Of a stretch of DNA of 8,551 nt, positions 1 to 5,939 are shown one piece after another (position 1 is the first letter of the stretch; every line of letters starts with the position of its first letter). The DNA lies in contig CANBWF010000051.1 in assembly GCA_947373075.1 (NCBI GenBank), positions 1 through 8,551 of the forward strand, read 5' to 3'. The position numbers and the translations under genes are program-made. This DNA is from Actinomycetota bacterium. GTDB lineage: Bacteria; Actinomycetota; Actinomycetes; S36-B12; UBA5976. The notes under the pieces were generated by a model. The model was given only the letters and a program-made list of their open reading frames with translations. It did no database searches and was not told the origin of the DNA.

Positions 1-596
1 TGCTCACGCAAATCATCTAAGTTGACCGCTGGACCTGCCAAAATGTGCATGGTTTTGCGCGGGAAGAATTTAGGAATTTTGCTACCTGATGGTGCAAGTA
101 CTTCTTGAGGTCCCCACTGCGCAGCCGGTATCACTGGAGCACCAGTTGCTAATGCAATTCGCGCCACACCATTCTTTGCCGTCATTGGCCACAAGTCTGG
201 GTCGCGAGTAAGTGTGCCCTCGGGATAAATCACAATGCATTCGCCATTGTTTACCGCAGCTATTGCTGAATGAAGAGATGACGCCGCATCGGCAGAGCCA
301 CGATGGACTGGAATCTGCCCAGCACTTTTAAGCATCTTGCCTATAACTGGGATTTTGAAAATTTCGGCTTTAGCCAGAAAGCGAACTGGGCGGCCTTGGT
401 CATTGCAGAAATGTGCGGCTGCTAATGGATCGAACCAAGACATGTGATTCATGGCTAAAATTACGCCACCTGGCTTTTGCAGGTTTTCGCCACCACGCCA
501 ATCACGTTTTGTCAAGGCCTGTAGCGGCGGACGAAGCAGTGCCTTAACTACTCGGTACGCCGCACCTGGCTTTGTCTGTGGCTTGAGTTGACCCAT
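1..596 (-). CDS. plsC: 1-acyl-sn-glycerol-3-phosphate acyltransferase family protein (PlsC-type), 3' end outside window
   Basis: The visible 198 codons read as a PlsC/LPLAT acyltransferase, the family that moves an acyl group from acyl-CoA or acyl-ACP onto lysophosphatidate to make phosphatidate at the inner membrane face. Motif I is NHMSWFD at residues 50-56 (the HX4D catalytic pair is His51 and Asp56). The motif II region is GQIPVHRG at 93-100, motif III is YPEGT at 124-128, and motif IV is APVIP at 153-157. There is no strong N-terminal membrane segment. ATG at 594-596 is the only usable upstream start, because an in-frame TAG lies at 615-617. No Shine-Dalgarno is visible before it. The start lies 26 nt beyond the hairpin that follows hup, leaving little room for its own promoter, so it probably depends on read-through. 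The family call is firm; the exact acyl acceptor is not shown by sequence. Confidence 0.9.
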   Translation of the reverse strand, partial: MGQLKPQTKPGAAYRVVKALLRPPLQALTKRDWRGGENLQKPGGVILAMNHMSWFDPLAAAHFCNDQGRPVRFLAKAEIFKIPVIGKMLKSAGQIPVHRGSADAASSLHSAIAAVNNGECIVIYPEGTLTRDPDLWPMTAKNGVARIALATGAPVIPAAQWGPQEVLAPSGSKIPKFFPRKTMHILAGPAVNLDDLRE

Positions 597-621
597 AAGG
601 AAATCTTTGCATACCTAAAGC

Positions 622-657
622 AATCGGGCCCGCAGGGTCACCCCTACGAGCCCGATT
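622..657 (-). terminator. Terminator-like hairpin downstream of hup
   Basis: AATCGGGC (622-629) is complementary to GCCCGATT (650-657). The stem continues inward through CG (631-632 with 647-648) and AGGG/CCCT (634-637 with 642-645), broken by single mismatches, around a TCAC loop at 638-641. It starts 12 nt after the hup stop. On the minus strand the stem is followed by TGCTTT rather than a clean T run, so it may be leaky, which would let transcription reach plsC. On the plus strand no T run follows. Confidence 0.6.
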
Positions 658-669
658 AACTAGGTCGCT

Positions 670-948
670 TTACTTACCTGAAACCTTCTTCTTGAATTCT
701 GCGCCTGCGCGGAACTTCGGAACTGAAGTTGCTGCAATCTGAACTGTTGCACCAGTCTGAGGATTGCGGCCAGTGCGAGCTGCACGGTCTGACTTCTCGA
801 AGATGCCGAAGCCAGTTAGTGACACTTTGTCACCCTTAGCAACTGCTGCGCTGATGCTGCCGAATACAGCGTCAACTGCTGCGGTAGCTTCTTTCTTGCT
901 GATGTCAGCTGCTGCTGCAACTGCATCAATAAGTTCTGCCTTGTTCAC
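670..948 (-). CDS. hup: HU family DNA-binding protein
   Basis: A 92-residue HU/IHF-fold protein: two N-terminal helices form the dimer core (about 1-38), followed by the saddle (GFGIFE, 46-51) and the DNA-intercalating beta arm (ARTGRNPQTG, about 57-66, with Pro63 at the tip). The C-terminal helix ends FKKKVSGK. HU dimers bend and compact nucleoid DNA with little sequence specificity. It is a minimal HU: the long Lys/Ala-rich C-terminal tail of mycobacterial and streptomycete HupB/HupS proteins is absent. The start is GTG at 946-948, preceded by a perfect GGAGG (955-959) with a 6-nt spacer. HU next to leuCD is a known actinobacterial arrangement. Its unusually long upstream region, with repeats and predicted leader hairpins, suggests its own regulated promoter. 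Confidence 0.96.
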   Translation of the reverse strand: MNKAELIDAVAAAADISKKEATAAVDAVFGSISAAVAKGDKVSLTGFGIFEKSDRAARTGRNPQTGATVQIAATSVPKFRAGAEFKKKVSGK

Positions 949-968
949 GTGGAACCTCCATTGTTACC

Positions 969-1055
969 CGAGGCCAAGGCCCCGATTTGCTGGGTTCATC
1001 ATCAACGGGAGTCAATGATGTCTTGCGGTTGAACCGGACTTCCCCGCCCGGTTCA
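969..1055 (-). promoter_or_regulatory. Structured 5' leader of hup: three successive hairpins
   Basis: Three inverted repeats follow one another between the proposed start of transcription and the hup Shine-Dalgarno. The distal one is an 8-bp perfect stem, TGAACCGG (1030-1037) with CCGGTTCA (1048-1055). The middle one has 10-nt arms at 997-1006 and 1011-1020 around a 4-nt loop; its two non-Watson-Crick positions (1003/1014 and 1004/1013) become G-U pairs only in minus-strand RNA. The proximal one is a 6-bp stem at 969-974 and 979-984 around a CUUG loop, ending 9 nt before GGAGG (955-959). The G-U pattern fits an RNA element of the hup transcript. What it responds to, if anything, is unknown. 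Confidence 0.5.
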
Positions 1056-1061
1056 TCACTG

Positions 1062-1067
1062 ACTTTA
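1062..1067 (-). promoter_or_regulatory. Candidate -10 element for hup
   Basis: TAAAGT on the minus strand matches the actinobacterial TAnnnT -10 pattern. No good -35 hexamer is seen 16-19 nt upstream. Initiation about 6-7 nt downstream would fall near 1055, exactly where the distal leader hairpin begins, which is the main reason for preferring this site. Confidence 0.3.
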
Positions 1068-1114
1068 CGCAACAAATACAAGGGTTTTAGCGACAACACG
1101 CCGTGAAAACCTAG

Positions 1115-1169
1115 AAAAATAGGCAATTTTGGGCATTTTTTGCATTTTTTGCACGATTTTCGGCAATTT
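1115..1169. other. Helically phased A/T tracts (predicted curved DNA) upstream of hup
   Basis: Runs of A or T occur at 1115-1119, 1127-1130, 1136-1141, 1145-1150, 1157-1160 and 1167-1169. Their centres are about 9 to 11.5 bp apart, averaging close to one helical turn. Phased A tracts bend DNA. This array lies about 50-105 bp upstream of the candidate hup -10, where it could act as an UP-like element or a nucleoid-protein binding site. Confidence 0.5.
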
Positions 1170-1201
1170 AGCAACGATTAACTGAGCAGCTGGGCAATTT
1201 T
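1122..1201. repeat. Three direct copies of GGCAATTT between pfkB-type gene and hup
   Basis: GGCAATTT occurs at 1122-1129, 1162-1169 and 1193-1200 (the first and third extend to GGCAATTTT), with start-to-start spacings of 40 and 31 bp, near whole helical turns. A TGCA-N5-TGCA palindrome lies at 1141-1153 between the first two. They may be operator sites for hup or simply part of an A/T-rich spacer. Confidence 0.45.
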
Positions 1202-1213
1202 AGGGTTTGCCAA

Positions 1214-2146
1214 TTACGCGGAAAACTCGGCAAATTCTTGCTGAGTCGGCGGATTGCAGCCGGTTTTAGTGCAGTTATAGGCTGCCGCAAAAACTGCGTC
1301 TCGAGTGACGCTATAAACCAGGGCTGGATCAAAGCGAAGTTCCGGTGGAAGCTCAAGTAATCCCCCAGTCAACCAACCTAAGAACGTATCGCCCGCGCCA
1401 ACCGTGTCGGCAGCCTGAATGAGTGGCGGCTCAATAGTGAATAGCTGCTGGCCATCCGCAAACATAGTCACACCACTTGCGCCTTGGGTCAATGCCACAA
1501 GTTCTGGCCCTTGTGTACTCATGCGCACAGCTGCATCGATGGGATCTTGATTTGGCGCCCACCAAACTAAATCCTCATCCGAGACCTTAACTACGGTAGC
1601 TAATTCAAGCCAGCGTTGATACGCACTTCGTACTTGCTGATCATCAAGCCCCGCAAATGATCCTGGCCTGGCATTCATGTCGTAGAAAACTGGCAATCCG
1701 GTTTCTTTTTGTGTTTTTACCCAGTTGAACAAAGCATCAACACCTGGCGGGAACACACTAGCCATCGAACCAATCAATATGCCGTCGCATTCGAGTGGAA
1801 GAGCCTTATCAATTTCGGTTTCTGTCCACTGCCAATCGGCGCATGCGAGCAACTCACCGTAGTTGTATGTGGGATGCCCAGTTTCATCTTTAGTGATCGT
1901 GATGACTAGGGCCGGTTCTTGGGCAGCAACGCTGTTTGAAACATTGATTCCGTGTTCGGTTATGAAGTGCTTTAGGAATTGCCCGTTTTCATCAACTGAA
2001 TAACGGGCTCGCAAATCAACATTGGCGCCGAATCTTGCCAGGGCTAGAGCTTCGTTAGCAGCGCAGCCACCAGGAACTTTTTCGACGAGACCGTTAGTGA
2101 CTACGCAGTCTAAAACGACTTCGCCAATAACGGTTACCGAGACCAT
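1214..2146 (-). CDS. PfkB-family carbohydrate kinase, probably fructokinase-like
   Basis: A 310-residue ribokinase/PfkB-fold sugar kinase that transfers the ATP gamma-phosphate to a sugar hydroxyl in the cytosol. The N-terminal substrate-site signature PGGCAANEALALARFG spans 25-40. DMNARP (156-161) is typical of fructokinases, TQGASG (220-225) forms the anion-hole region, and DTVGAGDTF (247-255) is PfkB signature 2 with catalytic Asp253. The C-terminal NCTKTGCNPP resembles fructokinases. ATG at 2144-2146 follows the leuD stop by only 8 nt and has no visible Shine-Dalgarno, so translation probably depends on ribosomes finishing leuD. A sugar kinase at the end of a leuCD operon is not part of the leucine pathway and looks like a lineage-specific addition. 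Fructose is the best guess; ribose, adenosine or another sugar cannot be excluded. Confidence 0.85.
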   Translation of the reverse strand: MVSVTVIGEVVLDCVVTNGLVEKVPGGCAANEALALARFGANVDLRARYSVDENGQFLKHFITEHGINVSNSVAAQEPALVITITKDETGHPTYNYGELLACADWQWTETEIDKALPLECDGILIGSMASVFPPGVDALFNWVKTQKETGLPVFYDMNARPGSFAGLDDQQVRSAYQRWLELATVVKVSDEDLVWWAPNQDPIDAAVRMSTQGPELVALTQGASGVTMFADGQQLFTIEPPLIQAADTVGAGDTFLGWLTGGLLELPPELRFDPALVYSVTRDAVFAAAYNCTKTGCNPPTQQEFAEFSA

Positions 2147-2154
2147 AACGACAA

Positions 2155-2745
2155 TTAAGCGGTGGTCACCGGTTTGAATGTTGGACGCTTTGCTTCAAAC
2201 TCGGCAATCTGATCAACATGACGCATGGTCAAACCGATGTCATCCAAGCCTTCAAGCAAACGCCAGCGCACATAACTATCTACTTCAAACTTCGCAGTTA
2301 CATCACCAGCAGTAATTTGTGATTTTTCCAAATCAACTGTTACCTGAGTCTCTGGATTTGCTTCAACAAGTGCCCAAAGCTTTTCAACTACGTCTTGATC
2401 TACAACAGCGGTTAACAAACCTTGCTTACCTGAGTTACCGCGGAAGATATCGGCAAAGCGTGAGGAGATAACAACTTTGAATCCGTAATCCATCAAAGCC
2501 CAAACAGCATGCTCGCGACTTGAACCTGTGCCAAAGTCTGGCCCAGCAATAAGTACGGTTGCATTGGTATACGTAGGCTGATTCAAAATGAACGATGGGT
2601 CTTTGCGCCAAGCAGCAAATAAGCCATCTTCAAACCCATGACGAGTAATGCGCTTTAGGTATTCAGCTGGAATGATCTGGTCGGTATCAACATTGCTGGC
2701 ACGAAGTGGCGCAGCGTTTCCAGTATGAACTGTGAACTTATCCAT
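2155..2745 (-). CDS. leuD: 3-isopropylmalate dehydratase small subunit
   Basis: A 196-residue aconitase swivel-domain protein that pairs with LeuC to interconvert 2- and 3-isopropylmalate in leucine synthesis and, where citramalate is made, citramalate and beta-methylmalate via citraconate. Visible signatures are NVDTDQIIP (18-26), GTGSSREHA (72-80; the active-site Ser/Arg loop), RFADIFRGN (96-104) and RWRLLEGLDDIGLT (160-173). Length is normal for bacterial LeuD. ATG at 2743-2745 follows the leuC stop with a 3-nt gap, indicating co-transcription and probable translational coupling. The Shine-Dalgarno inside the leuC end is weak. Confidence 0.97.
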   Translation of the reverse strand: MDKFTVHTGNAAPLRASNVDTDQIIPAEYLKRITRHGFEDGLFAAWRKDPSFILNQPTYTNATVLIAGPDFGTGSSREHAVWALMDYGFKVVISSRFADIFRGNSGKQGLLTAVVDQDVVEKLWALVEANPETQVTVDLEKSQITAGDVTAKFEVDSYVRWRLLEGLDDIGLTMRHVDQIAEFEAKRPTFKPVTTA

Positions 2746-2748
2746 TGC

Positions 2749-4161
2749 TTAACCAACCTTTTCTTCGAGGTCTGCCGGTGAAGAAAGAGTGCCGCGAAGC
2801 GCCGTAGCTGCAGCAACCTGTGGTGAAACAAGGTGGGTACGCCCACCAGGACCCTGACGGCCTTCAAAGTTTCGGTTCGATGTTGATGCGCTTCGCTCAC
2901 CTGGCACAAGTTTGTCTGGGTTCATGCCAAGACACATTGAACAACCGGCCTCACGCCATTCGGCGCCTGCATCGATAAAGATCTGGTCTAAGCCTTCACT
3001 CATGGCAGCAAGACGAACTTTCACGGAACCAGGAACGATCATCATGCGCAGGCCATCAGCAATTTTGTGACCTTTGATGATCGCTGCTGCTGCTCGTAAA
3101 TCTTCAATACGACCGTTTGTGCAAGACCCAAGGAAAACAGTGTCGACCTTGATGTCTTTAATTGGCGTGCCAGCAGTAAGTCCCATGTACTCAAGGGCTT
3201 TAGCAGCAGCAGCCTTTTCAGATTCGTTATCAAAATCATCTGGAGATGGCACAACGCTTGCTAATGGCACTCCCTGACCTGGATTAGTTCCCCAAGTTAC
3301 AAATGGACTCAAGGTTGTGGCATCGATAATTACTTCAGCGTCGTAACGAGCATCAGCATCCGATGGCAAAGTGCTCCAGTATTCAACCGCGGCATCCCAA
3401 TCGGCGCCCTTAGGTGCATGTTCGCGACCCTTGATGTATTCGAAAGTTGTTTCATCAGGTGCAATCATGCCGGCGCGAGCGCCTGCTTCAATACTCATGT
3501 TGCAGATGGTCATGCGAGCTTCCATCGAAAGCGCCTTGATTGCATCGCCGCGGTATTCAAGTACATAACCTTGTCCGCCACCAGTGCCAATTTTGGCGAT
3601 GATGGTCAGGATCAAATCTTTAGCAGTCACATCTGCAGGCAATGCGCCATTGACTGTGATGGCCATAGTTTTGAATGGTTTAAGTGGAAGTGTTTGCGTG
3701 GCAAGAACATGCTCAACTTCGCTGGTGCCGATACCGAAAGCAAGTGCGCCAAATGCACCATGTGTTGAAGTGTGTGAATCGCCACAAACAACGGTCATGC
3801 CTGGCTGCGTTAAACCGAGCTGCGGGCCAACTACGTGCACAATGCCCTGTTCGGCATTACCAAGCGAAAAGATTGGTACACCAAATTCAGCGCAGTTATT
3901 GCGAAGAGCATCAACCTGTGCCCGGCTGATTGGATCAGCGATTGGCTTGAGGATGTCCATAGTTGGCACATTGTGATCTTCAGTGGCCAAAGTTAGGTCG
4001 GTGCGATGCACTGGACGTCCGGCAGCACGAAGGCCATCGAAAGCTTGTGGGCTGGTTACTTCATGTACCAAGTGCAGGTCAATGAAGAGTAAGTCAGGTT
4101 CGCCATCGGCGCGACGGACAACATGGTCGTCCCAGACTTTCTCGGCAAGTGTGCGGCCCAA
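2749..4161 (-). CDS. leuC: 3-isopropylmalate dehydratase large subunit
   Basis: The aconitase-family large subunit carrying the [4Fe-4S] cluster of isopropylmalate isomerase. Counted from the chosen start, the cluster cysteines are Cys347 (GSCTNGR) and Cys407/Cys410 (CSMC), the family's spacing. TEDHNVPT, GDSHTSTHGAFG and SNRNFEGRQG are also intact. I start it at TTG 4159-4161: AGGAG (4169-4173) lies 7 nt upstream of this codon, and the protein then begins MGRTLAEKVWDDHVV, as Streptomyces LeuC does. The alternative ATG (4165-4167) leaves only a 1-nt spacer and adds two residues. It begins about 50 nt after tRNA-Glu with no clear promoter of its own, and no IclR-type regulator gene (ndgR/ltbR, found beside leuCD in Streptomyces and Corynebacterium) is present. 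Confidence 0.97.
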   Translation of the reverse strand: MGRTLAEKVWDDHVVRRADGEPDLLFIDLHLVHEVTSPQAFDGLRAAGRPVHRTDLTLATEDHNVPTMDILKPIADPISRAQVDALRNNCAEFGVPIFSLGNAEQGIVHVVGPQLGLTQPGMTVVCGDSHTSTHGAFGALAFGIGTSEVEHVLATQTLPLKPFKTMAITVNGALPADVTAKDLILTIIAKIGTGGGQGYVLEYRGDAIKALSMEARMTICNMSIEAGARAGMIAPDETTFEYIKGREHAPKGADWDAAVEYWSTLPSDADARYDAEVIIDATTLSPFVTWGTNPGQGVPLASVVPSPDDFDNESEKAAAAKALEYMGLTAGTPIKDIKVDTVFLGSCTNGRIEDLRAAAAIIKGHKIADGLRMMIVPGSVKVRLAAMSEGLDQIFIDAGAEWREAGCSMCLGMNPDKLVPGERSASTSNRNFEGRQGPGGRTHLVSPQVAAATALRGTLSSPADLEEKVG

Positions 4162-4168
4162 CGTCATA

Positions 4169-4173
4169 CTCCT
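4169..4173 (-). promoter_or_regulatory. Shine-Dalgarno deciding the leuC start
   Basis: AGGAG (within AAAGGAG) is 7 nt from TTG at 4159-4161 but only 1 nt from ATG at 4165-4167, which favours the TTG start. Confidence 0.7.
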
Positions 4174-4212
4174 TTAAACACAAAATCCCATAGAAGATTC
4201 CATAAGATTTCG

Positions 4213-4285
4213 TAGCCCCGACGGGATTCGAACCCGCGCTACCGCCTTGAGAGGGCGGCGTGCTAGGCCACTACACAACGGGGCC
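4213..4285 (-). tRNA. tRNA-Glu (anticodon CUC)
   Basis: A complete 73-nt cloverleaf. Acceptor strand GGCCCCG pairs with CGGGGCT (G1-U72 wobble) and the discriminator is A. The anticodon arm is CCGCC/GGCGG around CTCTCAA, giving anticodon CTC. The T arm is GCGGG-TTCGAAT-CCCGT. CCA is not encoded, so it must be added by a CCA-adding enzyme. It is 29 nt downstream of tRNA-Gln and likely shares its transcript. Confidence 0.96.
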
Positions 4286-4314
4286 CTAGCTAACATCGCC
4301 TTACTCACCATGAG

Positions 4315-4386
4315 CTGGGGTACCTGGACTCGAACCAAGACTAACTGAACCAGAATCAGTTGGGCTGCCAATTACCCCATACCCCA
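4315..4386 (-). tRNA. tRNA-Gln (anticodon CUG)
   Basis: A complete 72-nt cloverleaf. Acceptor TGGGGTA pairs with TACCCCA and the discriminator is G. The D arm is GGGT...GCCC; the anticodon arm is ACTGA/TCAGT around TTCTGGT, giving anticodon CTG. The T arm is CTTGG-TTCGAGT-CCAGG. CCA is not encoded. It lies directly downstream of gltX, whose product is expected to misacylate tRNA-Gln with Glu for later GatCAB amidation in actinobacteria lacking GlnRS (family knowledge; gatCAB is not in the window). Confidence 0.96.
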
Positions 4387-4411
4387 TCGGCTTTGGTCTA
4401 GCGACTCCGAA

Positions 4412-4441
4412 AGTCTACCCGACACTATTGGCAGGTGTGAA
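4412..4441 (-). promoter_or_regulatory. Candidate promoter for the tRNA-Gln/tRNA-Glu (and possibly leuCD) transcript
   Basis: TTCACA (4436-4441, one mismatch to TTGACA) and TAGACT (4412-4417) are 18 nt apart on the minus strand, just after the gltX stop. Initiation near 4405 would leave a leader of about 20 nt before the tRNA-Gln 5' end, a normal layout for tRNA promoters. Confidence 0.45.
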
Positions 4442-4442
4442 A

Positions 4443-5927
4443 TTAGTCCTTGACTGCGTGCGCGATGCGGGAAAGCGAGCGCTCTTTACCCAAGAGTTCC
4501 AAGGACTCAAACAGCGGTGGCGAAACCCGACGGCCAGTCACTGCAACTCGGACCGGACCAAAAGCAAACTTTGGTTTTAGTTCAAGTCCATCGATTAAAG
4601 CAGCACGTAATGCTTGCTCAATGTTTTCAGTGTTCCACTGGTCAACAGACTCCAAGGCACTTAAAGCTGCCCGTAAAACTGGCGTTGCCTCGTCGGTTAA
4701 AACTTTTTCAGCTTCGTCTGGATCAACAGCAAATGCAGGGCTGCCAGCCTGGTCGTAATACAGGAAGCCAAGCATGCCAACACCCTGGCGCAATGTTTCC
4801 ATACGCTCTTGCACAAGTGGAATTGCTAAGGCCAAAGTCGCCAATTGCTCTGCAGTTGGATCAACCGTAAACACACCAGCTTGTTTTAGGAAAGGAACTA
4901 GGCGAATAGCCAAATCTTCGGCGCTTAGCGCTCGCATCCACTCCCCGTTGATTGCTGTGCACTTACGCAAATCGAACCGAGCTGGGTTTGCATTTACTCG
5001 AGCTACATCGAAAACTTGTGCCATTTCCTCTTTCGAGAAGAACTCACGATCTTCACCAAATGACCAGCCAAGAAGCGCTAGATAGTTAATTAGACCTTCA
5101 GGCAAATAACCTTCAGTGCGATACATCAACAAACTAGATTCTGGATCGCGCTTTGAAAGTTTCTTATTGCCCTCGCCCATCACATAAGGAAGATGGCCGT
5201 ATAGCGGGCGAGGACCTTTTGCGATCCCTAACGCCGATAGCGCATCAAATAATGCCAGCTGTCGTGGTGTGGAACTTAAAAGGTCTTCACCACGCAGCAC
5301 GTGGGTAATTTCCATCAAAACATCGTCAACCGGGTTAACCAATGTGTATAGCGGCTCACCAGTAGCGCGGACAATCACATAGTCAGGCACATGCTCAGCA
5401 GCGAAAGTTACATCGCCACGAACTAAGTCAGTCCAAGTTGAGTCGGTATCAGGCATCCGGAAGCGCACAACCGCTTTGCGGCCTTCACTCAGGTACGCGT
5501 CCTTTTGTTCATTAGTTAGTGTTCGACATTTGCCGTCGTAGCCTGGAGTTTTACTTGCCGCCTTTGCCGCTTCGCGGCGCTCTTCAAGTTCTTCTGGTGA
5601 GCAATAGCAATGGTAGGCGTAGCCGCCATCAAGAAGTTTCTGCGCAACGTCTGCGTAAATATCCATCCGCTCTGACTGACGATATGGTCCAAATGGACCA
5701 CCGACTTCGGGGCCTTCATCCCAATCGAGACCAAGCCAGCGCAGAGAATCTAAAAGATCCTTGTACGACTGTTCGCTATCGCGGGCAGTATCGGTATCTT
5801 CAATCCGAAATACGAAAGTGCCGCCAGTATGGCGCGCGTAAGCCCAGTTGAATAATGCTGTTCTCACCATGCCAACATGTGGATTACCAGTTGGCGAAGG
5901 ACAGAAACGAACTCTTACGTTGGACAC
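4443..5927 (-). CDS. gltX: Glutamyl-tRNA synthetase (GluRS, probably non-discriminating)
   Basis: A 494-residue class I aminoacyl-tRNA synthetase that activates glutamate with ATP and loads it onto tRNA-Glu, and in organisms lacking GlnRS also onto tRNA-Gln. The HIGH-type motif is HVGM at 17-20 within PSPTGNPHVGM; the KMSKS-type motif is KLSKR at 256-260; RIEDTD lies at 41-46. A zinc-type cluster C107-x-C109-x24-C134 is present, but the fourth ligand (His in E. coli, two residues after the last Cys) is Thr136. The all-helical anticodon-binding region fills about 330-494. The start is GTG at 5925-5927, with GGGAG at 5932-5936 and a 4-nt spacer. It follows the FAH-family gene by 12 nt and precedes tRNA-Gln and tRNA-Glu. 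No close GlnRS features are seen. Confidence 0.96.
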   Translation of the reverse strand: MSNVRVRFCPSPTGNPHVGMVRTALFNWAYARHTGGTFVFRIEDTDTARDSEQSYKDLLDSLRWLGLDWDEGPEVGGPFGPYRQSERMDIYADVAQKLLDGGYAYHCYCSPEELEERREAAKAASKTPGYDGKCRTLTNEQKDAYLSEGRKAVVRFRMPDTDSTWTDLVRGDVTFAAEHVPDYVIVRATGEPLYTLVNPVDDVLMEITHVLRGEDLLSSTPRQLALFDALSALGIAKGPRPLYGHLPYVMGEGNKKLSKRDPESSLLMYRTEGYLPEGLINYLALLGWSFGEDREFFSKEEMAQVFDVARVNANPARFDLRKCTAINGEWMRALSAEDLAIRLVPFLKQAGVFTVDPTAEQLATLALAIPLVQERMETLRQGVGMLGFLYYDQAGSPAFAVDPDEAEKVLTDEATPVLRAALSALESVDQWNTENIEQALRAALIDGLELKPKFAFGPVRVAVTGRRVSPPLFESLELLGKERSLSRIAHAVKD

Positions 5928-5939
5928 AAAACTCCCTTA

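Noticed and set aside
1110..1123. CCTA/TAGG inverted repeat around an A run as a terminator for the kinase gene
   Set aside because: A 4-bp stem about 90 nt after the stop is too weak to support a call.
926..1174. Open frame on the minus strand with a Cys/Lys-rich N-terminus upstream of and overlapping hup
   Set aside because: It needs a TTG start without SD, its CKKCKKC stretch simply translates the TGCAAAAAA repeats, and it overlaps the hup start.
1122..1201. Short repeats as a CRISPR array
   Set aside because: Units are 8 bp with unequal spacing; there are no 24-40 bp repeats, unique spacers or cas genes.
3584..3976. Open frame on the plus strand within leuC
   Set aside because: It lies antisense to a highly conserved LeuC region; the frame is a shadow of leuC codon bias with no SD or recognisable domain.
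4162..4212. T-box, leucine attenuator or leader peptide upstream of leuC
   Set aside because: The gap is too short for a T-box and holds no Leu-rich leader ORF or terminator stem.
4213..4386. tRNA genes as an integration (att) site for a mobile element
   Set aside because: No integrase gene or duplicated tRNA 3' end is found in the window; the flanking genes are conserved housekeeping genes.
4402..4414. GACT/AGTC inverted repeat after gltX as a terminator
   Set aside because: The stem is only 4-5 bp with no T run and it overlaps the candidate tRNA promoter.
4450..5085. Several plus-strand open frames opposite gltX
   Set aside because: All are antisense to conserved GluRS sequence and have no family features.
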